NCBI RefSeq assembly: GCF_016808095.1
Contig: NC_068978.1
Span: forward strand, 27,043,306-27,107,305
From: Vigna angularis
Taxonomy: Eukaryota; Streptophyta; Magnoliopsida; Fabales; Fabaceae
Length of the DNA: 64,000 nt
Direction: 5' to 3'
Positions 1-10,453 of this stretch are shown in pieces. A program made the position numbers and the translations under genes. The notes beneath the pieces are model-generated. The model worked only from the letters and a program-made list of their open reading frames with translations. It did not search any database and was not told the origin of the DNA. Within the stretch, counting starts at the first letter, position 1. Each line of letters opens with the position of its first letter.

Positions 1-948
1 AAAGAAATAAAATTTCCAAATTTTTATTTTCCTCGTCGCATTAAACAATTACAAGACTACTTGTAACATCGTTTGCTCCCGTATAATAACCTAAATCATA
101 CGATCATCGTAGGTGGAACATGATCACAAGAAAAATGCAAGGGTAAACTAACAGAATAATTCATCAAATCACTAATATAAAGTTTATATCATAGTTGTTA
201 ATTCAATTACATCCAATAACCATCAATACACTATAAAATTACAACAATCATCTTCAATGTCCCACAACCATTCCTTTAACAAGCACATATACCATTGAGC
301 TCTTCAGCACAGACAACACGTACGAACCATTATTATAACATTATGTCAACTTCTATACTTCACAATACATTCGAGTTTATCGAAACAAGACGATTCGAGT
401 GGTCTTCTACCACAACTTCAGACCTATCTCTCCTGTTCCAAGTTGTTCACCTCAACCCTAAACTCAACATGAGTTGGAACTCTACAAGCGAGAAATTCAT
501 CCCTTTCTACCCTTCTACTATCCTTCAAGGAAGAAAAGACTCATATCTTCCACCGTCTCTCAAAGACGAAGAGATTTACCTTTCTACTCTCAACAAAAGG
601 AAAGGTACAACCCAAAATAAAGAAGTAAAATTGAAAATACACCCAAAAATTAACCATCACAACCTTTATCACAAAAAACATATAAAAGTCAACTCAACAA
701 AAAAATATAAAATTAACACAACTCACTTTCTTTCTCTTTTTCTATGCAACCCCATCCCCTACTCTCCTTTTCTTTCTTTCTCTCCCTTTCGCTATTTCTC
801 TGTAGCCCCACCCCCACTCTCCCTTTCTCTTATTCTTGTTTGGTCTCCAAGAGGTTGGTACTTCTTTGCTTTTCTATTGTAATTGATTATATGATATGTG
901 TTGTCCGTGTTCTACATTGTATGATCTATGCTTTGTGATCTTTGCTAT

Positions 949-1068
949 GCGAAGGCCTCAACGGATATGGGAGATCCGTTGGACCTTCAACGGATGTCGA
1001 TACCCGTTAAGAGATGTCAACATCCATTGAAGGTCCAACATATCTCCCATATTTGTTGAGGTCTTCGC
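949..1068. repeat. 120-bp hairpin-forming inverted repeat
   Basis: The left arm begins GCGAAGGCCTCAACGGATAT and the right arm ends with its imperfect reverse complement (ATATTTGTTGAGGTCTTCGC). The arms are about 50 bp and the loop is near 1000-1017. The core motif 'caacggatgtc..catcc.ttga' also appears in the larger hairpin at 1963-2143, so both probably come from one transposon or foldback family. A transcript would fold into a miRNA-precursor-like stem, but nothing here shows transcription. Confidence 0.75.
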
Positions 1069-1962
1069 TTTTCATTTTTTTATTTTTTTAAGTTATTAAT
1101 TTAATTATATTTAGGTTGTTAACTTTTGTACATTTATTATTATTTATTTATAATACAGAAAAGTTGCAGGTGATGGAGTTGGGGCAACGTTCAAGGGGTT
1201 GAAATGTGCGTCAAGGATGAAAGCAAAGGACCCAAGGGTTATTAAAATTTTATATAAGAATGCATTAATTGAATTGCTGAGGATTTAAACACTAACGAGG
1301 TCAGTTGTGTTGTACGTGTGTTTGTAGTAAACAATATGGGGATGGAGATGTTTTTCGTGTGTTCCTTGTGTAGTGGCTATGGAGATGTTTTTCCTGTGGA
1401 AGTGGGGATATACTCATATAGGAGATGTTGGTGAAAATTAACCCAATAATTAAATATTATTAAAGGGCAAAAAAAGAAATGAGAAAATGCAATGAGTAGT
1501 CCGTAATGGTGTAGGGAGCAACTCTCTAACATTATTGTTATATATATTTTTTTTCTTTGATGAAACCCGCGACCCCACCAACCTAAATGCTTAATAAAAA
1601 ATTGGATGTTGCTCCCTCCACCACCACCTTATACTTCCTCTACCTCCCCACATTATTTTAAATACAATTATATCCTTAAGTTAAAAGATTTTTACTTTTA
1701 CCCTATTTTAAATAATTTGAAACCCTAATTTTACTTTCCCAGCACCCACCCACGGAATTCTCTTCCCCTTTCCCCATTTCTATTTCACTTCCCCACCTCC
1801 CACGCTTACATTCCTTTTTCTTCCCAGTTTTTTTTTGTTTGAAAGCTTCCATTGCCGCTGTAGTGTGAAAGAGTGTCGCCGCCGTGGTGTGGAGGAGCGT
1901 CGACCAACGTGAGGAAGTATACATCAACGGAGGTGACATCCTTCAACGGATGTCGCCTAATA

Positions 1963-2143
1963 AAACAAACCCTAAAATAAAAAACGTAACCTTTAAAGGA
2001 GGTGACATCCTTCAACGGATGTCAACATCCGTTTAAGGAAAAACGAATGTCGACATCCGTTTTACCTTAAACGGATGTTAACATCCGTTGAAGGATGTGA
2101 CCTCCATTTAAAGGTTACATTTTTTATTTTAGGGTTTGTTTTC
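1963..2143. repeat. 180-bp hairpin, arms about 80 bp
   Basis: The left arm (1963-2041) starts AAACAAACCCTAAAATAAAA and contains the steps aaaggaggtgacatcc, ttcaacggatgtcaac and atccgtttaagg. The right arm (2063-2143) is nearly its exact reverse complement, ending attttagggtttgttt. The loop is about 20 bp and holds another copy of the palindromic motif 'gaatgtcgacatccgtt'. One partial copy of the arm ('ggaggtgacatccttcaacggatgtc') also precedes the hairpin at 1929-1954. Possible foldback element or MITE; no flanking duplication was resolved. Confidence 0.75.
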
Positions 2144-3186
2144 AAGGTTTATTCGAATACGCACCTGGAGGAAGCACGACACGCACTGCACCACGAGAGC
2201 GAATGCACCATGAGAGGGAGACTGCTTGATAATTCTTTCCACCACCACCAACCTTTGCAACTTATAGTATCTCACAACGACGAAAGAAAGAGAGAAAGAA
2301 GTATAATGTTAAAATGAAAGAAAAATATTTTACTCATGTACGGGACTAGAATAAGTTATTAGTGAAATAAGTTGTGAATGAGTAAAATTAAAAAATAATA
2401 ACTCTAAAAATAAAATTTTACTGAGAAACAAAATAATAAAGGGGGTGGAGGGAGAAAGTTGCGGTGTAGGAAACAACACCCTAAAAAATTACATTAGGTG
2501 GGCCCACCCATCTATATTAAAAAAGAAACAAAAATGAAATAAATCGGAAAAATCTTCGCCCAGAAGGAAACGAGTGACAGACACGTAACAAAAAACACAA
2601 TAACACCATTTACCCACTATACCATCCAATTTCATTTATACTTATGCACACAAACAAATATATAAACCATGTACAACGCCCTTTAGGCAACCAAGCAATA
2701 AATAAATAAAAAATCATTTTAATTAATTTATTCTTCCAACAATATCAATACACACAACCCGACACTAACTTATTTCTGGAAATTAATAAATTATTATATT
2801 TATTTTTATCTTTTCAAAATCATTGTATTAATTTTCAGATCTTTTATATATATAAACATTAAGTACTAATCTCAATGCATTTTTTCAATGTAATTAATAA
2901 TGAATTTCAATCTATTATATTAAATATAATGTTTATCACATTTAATTAATGTAATTTTGTTTTGGTAATCCCTTTTATTATTTATTGCATTAATAAATTC
3001 ACTAAACGATATGATTTAATATTTATGAAAAACACTGCATCTATCATCAAATTCAGTATTCTTTTCCCACAAAATCTTAAAAGATAACAAATAAAAAGGT
3101 AAAACATGCTCTTACTATATGCACGTAGAGACTGAGCCACATTCTTTCTTTCCTTGTCAACCCTACACCATTTACTTTTTTTTCTC

Positions 3187-3194
3187 TATAAATA
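3187..3194 (+). promoter_or_regulatory. TATA box of the cyclohydrolase gene
   Basis: TATAAATA lies 87 bp upstream of the ATG at 3281, a normal plant spacing for a short 5' leader. No other TATA candidate lies between it and the start codon. Confidence 0.65.
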
Positions 3195-3280
3195 CGAAGC
3201 ATGTCACCAATAGAGAGATGCCCAGAACAAGGTCTTTTGCATAAATCATGTTTGAGAGTTGATATTTGTGCAGTGTTTGA

Positions 3281-5686
3281 ATGGAGCATTTGTGTGAGGT
3301 TGGTTTAAAGCGTGAGAATGGAGACAGAATGTGTGGTAGTGAAAACTTCTTTGAGAAAGAGACCAACACAACTTCCATTGAAGATGCTGTCAAAGTCTTG
3401 TTGATGGGTTTAGGAGAAGATATCAATAGAGAAGGAATTCAAAAGACACCACTTCGTGTTGCCAAAGCCCTTCGTGAAGGAACCATAGGTGACTATTCAT
3501 TTATTTTTCTATTTTTCTATTTTTCTTAGTTATAATGAATGTTTAATTTGTAGCAGATTTTTCTTTTTTTGGAGATATTCTGTAAGATGAGTCTGAAAGT
3601 ATATCAAATTCTCATTTTTTTTTTCATGTTTTGAAAAAGTAACTTATAGGGTTTTCTTTTAATAAAACGAAAATAAACATATTTTCCTTTGTGTTATTCC
3701 AACGGTGGAATGAACATTTTTAAATGAATTTTCTTTCTATAATATTTATTATTTACTACTTTGCCAAGAAATTTTTAATCATAACTCTGTTAGGATATGC
3801 ATTACACATTGTAAGCTGTTTTTAATCATAACTCTTCCTTGGATGTGCATTTGACACGTTGCAAGTTGTCGAATGTTTCTCTCTCAACCAATCAAAACTA
3901 TCCTTTATTTTAACTTTTATATTTTATATTCTAAACCCTAATATTTTTCTCTCCCAACACAAACCAAAACTATCATTTATTTTATTTTTTATTTTTTATA
4001 TTCTAAACCCTAAAACTCATATTTTATGATATCCATTTTTAGTATAATAAAAACATATTTTTATTAAAAAATTCAAATTTATTAATCTTGTTTAGCCTCG
4101 TGTTTAAGATAATTGAATAGATATTTAACCTTTAGTAATTGACATGTTTATATGTAATTAAAGTCTTTTATCTTTTATATTGTTAAAAATTTCTTTAAAA
4201 ATAATGACATATTAACATTGATTTTTCTTTAATAAAAACATATAACAATCATTAAAGATCAAACATATGCTCTCAATCATATGAATTATTAAATAAAACT
4301 AAAAAGAAAAATTATAAATAAAATATATTAATTCTTGTCTTGTACCGAGACAAATATTTATCCTTCTCTTCATTATTAAATCTTCTTCTGTTTCTACTAC
4401 TACATTGAATGATACTCTCAAGTTATAATAAAATAGAACTTGAGATACTTTTTTGGACTTTATGTTACCAGAATTATTGATTAGAAGGGTCTTATGATCT
4501 AACAGGTTATGTTAAAAGTGTTAAGGAAATTGTGGAAGGTGCATTATTCCCTGAAGGCGGAGTAGAAAAGAACAAAGTTGGTGATGCAGGAGGAGTAGGT
4601 GGACTTGTGATTGTGAGAGACCTTGACTTTTACTCCTACTGTGAGTCTTGCATGCTACCATTCTATTTCAAGTGTCATGTGGGCTATGTCCCTTCTGCTC
4701 AAAGAGTTCTCGGTTTAAGCAAACTCTCTCGTGTCACCAATGTCTTTGCAAAACGTCTCCAAGAGCCTCAGCGTCTTGCAAATCAGGTCTGTTCCGCTTT
4801 GCATGAAGGAATACAACCCACAGGCGTTGCTGTTCTGCTTCAATGCAAACACATTCCCTTTCCAGACATGGAATCAAATTCTCTTCACTCAAACCACAAA
4901 GGGGTCCTGGGAATACTCGTTTCTTCAGGCTCTGGTGTTTTTCAAAACAAAGATGCAAACTTGTGGACTGACTTTTTCGGTCTCCTTAACTTTAGGGGCA
5001 TTGACAAGGACAAAATTATTGATAAGGGGTCATTGGACCAGTGTTGGTGTCCTTCTTTGTCTTCTAAAGTTTCACCAAAGAATGAAGAAATGAACCCTGC
5101 TATGGTCACTGCAGTAGCTTCAATTCTCAAGTCTTTAGGTGAGGATCCAACTAGGAAGGAATTACAAGGGACTCCTGCTAGATATACCAAGTGGCTGATG
5201 AACTTCCAATGTAGTAGCATTGAGAGCGCGCTGAATGGTTCGCTTGGGAATGGTGCTTTGAACACTAATGGGGTTGTAGGTTTTGATGAAAACATACACT
5301 CAGAGCTGAACTTGCCTTTCTTGTCACAGTGTGAGCATCATTTGCTTCCATTTTATGGTGTTGTTCACATAGGATACTACATTTCCAAAGGGTTTCATCC
5401 CATTGAGAAAAGGCTCTTGCAGTCAATAGTTCACTTTTATGGTATTAAGCTGCAGGTTCAAGAAAGGGTGACCAAGCAGATCGCAGAAATGGTTTCTGCA
5501 CTGATAGGTGAAAATGTGATAGTAGTGGTGGAAGCAAGTCACACCTGCATGATCTCTCGAGGAATTGAGAAGTTCGGTAGTAATACTGCTACCGTTGCTG
5601 CATTGGGACGCTTTTCGACTGACCTTGCTGCAAGGGCTGTGTTCCTCAACAGTATTCCGAAGGCCATATATCTTTCAGAACATTGA
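3281..5686 (+). CDS. GCH1: GTP cyclohydrolase I, two-domain plant form (spliced, 2 exons)
   Basis: It converts GTP to 7,8-dihydroneopterin triphosphate, the first step of pterin/folate synthesis; the plant enzyme is cytosolic. Exon 1 is 3281-3488 and exon 2 is 4506-5686. The joined frame (donor ATAG|gtgact, acceptor aacag|GTTATG) makes a split Gly codon and a 462-aa protein, the usual length for plants. It contains two tandem FolE-like domains. Domain 1 (about 25-190) has CESCMLPF at 115-122 and keeps the GLSKLSR loop at 139-145. Domain 2 (about 265-450) has the zinc motif CEHHLLPF at 345-352 and a Cys at 417 (SHTCM), but GLSK is replaced by HPIEKRL. Complementary loss of active-site residues between the halves is known for plant GCHI, where both halves are needed. 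No transit peptide is evident. No frameshift or premature stop was seen. The start is the first ATG after the TATA box. Confidence 0.95.
3489..4505 (+). other. Intron of the cyclohydrolase gene
   Basis: This 1017-bp AT-rich intron begins GTGACT and ends AACAG. It contains a degenerate internal duplication: 'ttaatcataactct' recurs at about 3776 and 3822, and 'tttatattctaaaccctaa' at about 3921 and 3995. No other gene is visible in it. Confidence 0.85.
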
Positions 5687-5752
5687 TGATTTTCAAATGG
5701 TTATGTTCGCAGAATAGGAATTTCAACAGTTCAGTGTCAAATTGCTGTCAAA

Positions 5753-5758
5753 AATAAA
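5753..5758 (+). terminator. AATAAA polyadenylation signal
   Basis: AATAAA lies 67 bp after the stop codon of the cyclohydrolase gene and is followed by T-rich sequence. The hAT-like element starts about 50 bp further on, so it sits immediately beyond the likely 3' end of the transcript. Confidence 0.5.
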
Positions 5759-5804
5759 ATGCCTTCTCTTAATAAGCATTGTTGTTTCAATGATCCAATA
5801 CAAT

Positions 5805-7380
5805 TAGAGGTGTCAATTTAACCCATGACCACGGGCTAGTCCTAATCCACTCTTGAAAAAGCCCCCTCTTAAGAAGTCCCTCAAATGGGAGCTAAAAAAA
5901 AGCCCCAACCCCCAAAGCCCCCTCTCAAGGGGATTAGGGTCAGGGTTAAGGTGGGTGTTTAGTCCACTAAAAATTTTTTGGAAACTAAACTTCAACATTC
6001 TTAATAGTAACTATTAAAAGTACTAAATTTTATATTCATGTAATTGATTTCTTATTTCAAATTATTAAATAAAACTAATTAATTATAGTATAATAGAATA
6101 TTTAATATTCAAAATAACCACTTTTTTTAAATAATTAAAAACAATTGCAAACCACACACTTAATTTTATACAACTAAATAGTATTACAAATTTATTTTAC
6201 TGAAATATTATAAAAATGATATCAAAATAACCCCAAAGAAAGATAATAACATATTAATTTGATTTAATATTTGCACTGCTTTTACCGTTCTTAAAAGGAA
6301 TCACTGTTTTGTTTCCTCGACTTCTAAAATATCACTCAATCTGCTTTTAATTATTTAAAATTAAAAATAATTCAAAAATTTATTATCTAAATTTTTTTGA
6401 TCAAAAATAGTATTAATATTTTATGTGTAAATTAAACTTATGTTTTATTTTGTTTTTTTCTCTCTCATAATCTTTTCTCAAAATCACCATAAGATATATT
6501 ATAAAAAGAAAGTTAATTTCTTAAAAATTTATAAAAAAATGAAAATTTTAAATAGACCTAAAGTACTAAAGAATGACAAATGTTATAGTGTTTCAATTCT
6601 TTAACTAACACATTAAATAATTTATTTTTAACTTTCAATTAGAACACATAACATAAATGTATGTTTATGTTTATATTTATGTTTATGACATTTAAAATGT
6701 AAACATTTTGAGTGAGTAGTACGACGAGATTGAATTCTATGGGCGAATACAACTTCAGTCTGCACAAGGTTTATAAGTTTTTTCTTTTTATTTATTATTT
6801 TTGTTATGAACATGATTTGTTGAGTATAAAATGAAAAAGGAAATTATTTATATTTAATTTCTTTTTCAATAAATTTCTAAGAAAATAAAGAAGCCTATTT
6901 TTTTTAAATTAAGAGCTTCAATTAGAGAAAATCTTCTCTTAAATTTCAATTAGGATAATTTTAGATAAAAAGTTAATTTCTTACTTATAACTTAAAAAAA
7001 AAGTGAAATTAAATATTTAAATTTCAAATTTATAAAATAATCCTTTAATTATATACTTAGAGAATCTAACTCAATAAATATTGTCATTTTGTTTTTGCTT
7101 CTTGAGTTTAGAACTCTCCTCTTATAAAAATTTTAATTTATTTTCTATAGTAACTATTTTTGTAACAAATTAGGAGTTAATTATATTTTTTCTTGTATTC
7201 AAAATGAACATTTTTTGTAAAAAAAAGGCCCATGGGTTGGCCCTGGCCCACAGGGCTTTTGAAGATATTTTGGCTTTGTGGGCTTTTTTACGAGGGGCTT
7301 TTTGGCCCTGTGGATTTTTTTGGCCCCAACCCACATGGGTTAGGCCAAACCATGTAAGGAGGGCCAAATTGACAGGTCTA
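5805..7380. mobile_element. Non-autonomous hAT-like transposon
   Basis: The ends are inverted: TAGAGGTGTCAATTT at 5805, and AAATTGACAGGTCTA ending at 7380. They are flanked by 8-bp repeats AATACAAT (5797-5804) and AATACAAC (7381-7388), 7 of 8 matching; an 8-bp duplication and TAG.G-type ends are the hAT signature. Subterminal regions are rich in GGCCC/GGGCC blocks in inverted orientation (about 5820-5950 and 7228-7370). The 1.4-kb middle is AT-rich with no transposase, so it is a passive copy. It lies just downstream of the cyclohydrolase 3' end. Confidence 0.8.
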
Positions 7381-7407
7381 AATACAACCGAGCTGAGCCA
7401 GAGCAGC

Positions 7408-7615
7408 GAGGATTCAATGACAAAAATAAATTTCTCGGTTTCTCAAACTTCACTTTAAAGTTATTTTATAAATAATTAAGTTATACTGCAAGTTAATTCT
7501 ATTTATTTCATAAGGAGTTCATATCCTATATTTTAGTCTTTCCGCATCACTCTTCCGAAAATAACATCCATTAGTCATGAATGAATTAGAATTTTTAAAT
7601 CTAAAAATATTAAAA
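7408..7615. repeat. Left part of duplicated segment, interrupted by a CACTA element
   Basis: Bases 7408-7615 match 21191-21394 nearly base for base ('ttcataaggagttcatatcc', 'ccattagtcatgaat', and 'tctaaaaatattaaaa' at the junction). The match resumes at 14442. The segment has no recognised gene. Confidence 0.9.
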
Positions 7616-8919
7616 CACTACTGGAAAAGTGGGAATTACAGACGGACTTTTACCGAAGGCTTTGAAGCCCTCGGTATTGAGACGATTACCGAAGGCTATG
7701 AAGCCGTCGGTAAGGACCTGACCAACTTAAGTCCCAAATTGGGTTCTTCGATCCCCAAGTTCACTTTCTTCAGCCTCGTCGTTTTTGTGCGTCTCCTTCC
7801 TTTCTTCACATAGTTCCCTCTGTTGCAATACGCTCCGTGAGTTTGTCCATTAGTCACCGGTGGTGGTCCGTGACGGTGGTCAGTGGTGCGTTGATCGGTC
7901 TTAGTTCACGGTGCGTGGTGTTTTCAGGGAGTTGGGGGCTAGGGTTCGTATTGCGTTGGTTGGTTCGTTGAGGGCTGGTGGTGTGGAGGTTGAGGGACTC
8001 TGTCGAAGGGGCCGTTCTGGGCTTCTATTGTTGTCGTGGTCGTCAAGCGGCATCTTGGTAGAGGTAAGTTCCACAGAACTTGATTCACACTGTCATTTTC
8101 ATTTTGCTGAAGCATAAACACTGCTTGCTGCCTTCATCTACTTTTCATTCACTTGTTGCTATATGATTGAAGGAACTTGGTTAAGGGACTTCGTTGGAGT
8201 GGCTGACTTGTGGGGCGTGGCCGTCGTGGTGTAGAAAGGTTGCCATCGTCAAGGGCTATCTCGATTGAGGTAAGTTGTGCGTCTAAAAATTCATTATGAG
8301 TGACAATGTTATTGAATTTGTTTGATGTTGTTGTGGCATGAGTGTATGTTGTTGTTTGATTGAGAAAAATTGGTTTTTAATTGGAATGAGGGGCAAGGTA
8401 TTGGCATGGCAGTGAGAAGGTTTAAATAACCTTAATCGTAGTTTAGGGAAAATCAAAGAAAACGAGGTGGTGAAGATTGAGCAATAGTGGGAATTATTTA
8501 ACCTGTTGTGTTTGCTTGTAATGCTTGCAAGTGTGTGCTCTATGTACGCAAAACTTGAACTATAAACCTTTCAACCTCTAACCTCCCCTTGATTTGCTTC
8601 CAATGAACGTACACATAATGTTATATTGATTGAATTAAATTGTTGTCCAGTAGCATTGGAAATATTGATTCCAGTAGCAAAATCTGCATAAAACAACATT
8701 TCTGGATTAATTTGATATCATGTGGTTTTCATCAAGATTTCATGGTTTTCAAGCTTTGTCCAAGTTTGCCTAGTGATTTCAACTGTGTCTAAAGTAATTC
8801 CAACTCAAATTCATCACAGAATAGTATAATTAGTGGTTGACTTTATCACAATCCAGTTTGAAATTCTGCAGTAAAATATAATTCTTGGTTCATATTATGC
8901 AAATTGTTTCTGACCAGAT

Positions 8920-9870
8920 TCTGTGTCTCTAAATCTTGGTGCAAGTTTGTTTGAAGTTTCTAAACATGTTTCAAGTTGTACAAACTGAGATTAACCACTG
9001 ATTTGTCAAAAGCATAATTGAGTTGATTCAAAATGCTGTAAAGCAGTGCTGTCACAGCTTTTCGCATGCTTTTTGCACCATGCTTATAGTCTTTGTTTGG
9101 TATTAGGTGCTTCAATTCTGCTAGCTGTTTATCTGTAGTTAGATGTAGTGTTTTTAGGCATTGTTTGAGTCTTTAATTGAGCTATCCAGCTTTGAATGCA
9201 CTGCTTTCTCAAATCTACAATAGTTTTAGTTCATTTTTTTGCACTTTTACCAACTGCAACCGTGTTTTGGTGACTCTGCCTATTTCAGACCAGTTTAAAC
9301 ATTTGTGCAAGTGTTTTAGACCATTTGAAACTTGTTTCAACTGTTTCCTTGGTCCATTTTCATTAAATCTGCCAAATCATAGTTTGACTTCCCATTTTTG
9401 CTTGAAATTTGGAACTCAACAAGTGATAGTGTGATTCAGTAGATTTTGGCACAATTTGGTTGTTTCTATACATATATTTGGTGCATCAAAGTTCATCTTA
9501 ACTGTTCCTTTGGTCAATTTTGCACCATTTCACCAAATTACATCTTACTGCACAAAATGGAATAAATCTAGTGCAATCTCATAAATCTGTTTCAGTGGAA
9601 CTTTTTTGTTTCTTAAGCAAATGTGCAAGTTTGTTTAATGATATGAAACATGTTCCAAGTAATAGCAACCTGTATTAATCACTAAAGTGAAAAAAGCATA
9701 GTTGAGTTGCTAATAAATCCTGAATCAAGGTGTTGTTATTGCTTTTTTGATCAATCTTTTCACCGTGATTGATATCTTTGCTTGTGTCTTAGGTGTTTAA
9801 ATTCTTCTAGCTGATTCTCTGCAGTTATATCAAGTGTTTTAGGATGTCTTAGAGTCATTGCAACTGTTGT
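8920..9870. repeat. Degenerate direct duplication inside the CACTA element
   Basis: About 8930-9190 and 9600-9860 align in order: 'gtgcaagtttgtttgaa' with 'gtgcaagtttgtttaat'; 'gcataattgagttg' with 'gcatagttgagttg'; 'ttctgctagctg' with 'ttcttctagctg'; then 'gcagttatatcaagtgtttt'-type text. The period is roughly 670 bp. The region has no open frame of note. Confidence 0.6.
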
Positions 9871-10453
9871 CTTCATTTCATTTCGCTGAATTCTAAATTC
9901 TGGTGTAGTTTTGGTAACATTTTCATGCATATTTGGCTATAGCAAGTATGATTTGTTGAATCTTGTTGTGTTTGTGCATATACAAAGTTTGAGCAAGTTT
10001 ATTTTTCCATTTTAAAGTTGTGTGCACTGTTCAAATGGTCATTTTTATGCCTATTATGCATAATCATCTCTTAAACCATCAAAATTGGCTTTAAAATGGA
10101 AGTGAACCAGTGAATTCACATATAAATCTGTTTTCAAACTGTTTGTGTTTAAACATCTTTAAAATGATGATACAAAGTTGTTTGATGCAACAATTGAGCT
10201 GCTGAATGACTTCCAATCAATATTGGGTTTAAAACCACCAAATTATAAGCATTTTCCTAGTGCAGTGTTCAAATCAAGTAGTCTTTGAAAATTTGTTTGC
10301 TCCAATTTTCGATTTTGGGTTGGCATGTGCAGGTTTATGTTTCCAAATGTAAGGATATGACTAAAACATTGTAAAAAATCCATAAAAAGCAAAACAATAA
10401 CCTAAAACTCAAAGTTTGAGTATTTAGTACCTAAAAAGTGTACTTATAAGGTG

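Larger units (their letters stand above)
1..3180. other. AT-rich upstream intergenic region
   Basis: I see no supportable gene here. Bases 1-160 resemble 44728-44880: both have a 'ctcgtcg' stretch followed by 'cgatcat' and a purine-rich run, so both may be decayed pieces of one LTR-type repeat (weak, by eye). Bases 720-850 are CT-rich. Two hairpin-forming inverted repeats lie at 949-1068 and 1963-2143 and have their own entries. Around 1603-1640 and 2437-2465 a diffuse inverted similarity ('gttgctccctccacc' against 'ggtggagggagaaa') may mark the ends of an old non-autonomous transposon, but no target duplication was found. Confidence 0.5.

Noticed and set aside
295..882. 195-codon open frame near the left edge
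   Set aside because: Low-complexity, Lys/Asn- and Ser/Phe-rich translation of AT- and CT-rich DNA; no domain and no gene structure.
4734..5295. Minus-strand and alternate-frame open frames within exon 2 of the cyclohydrolase
   Set aside because: Shadows of a well-supported coding exon.
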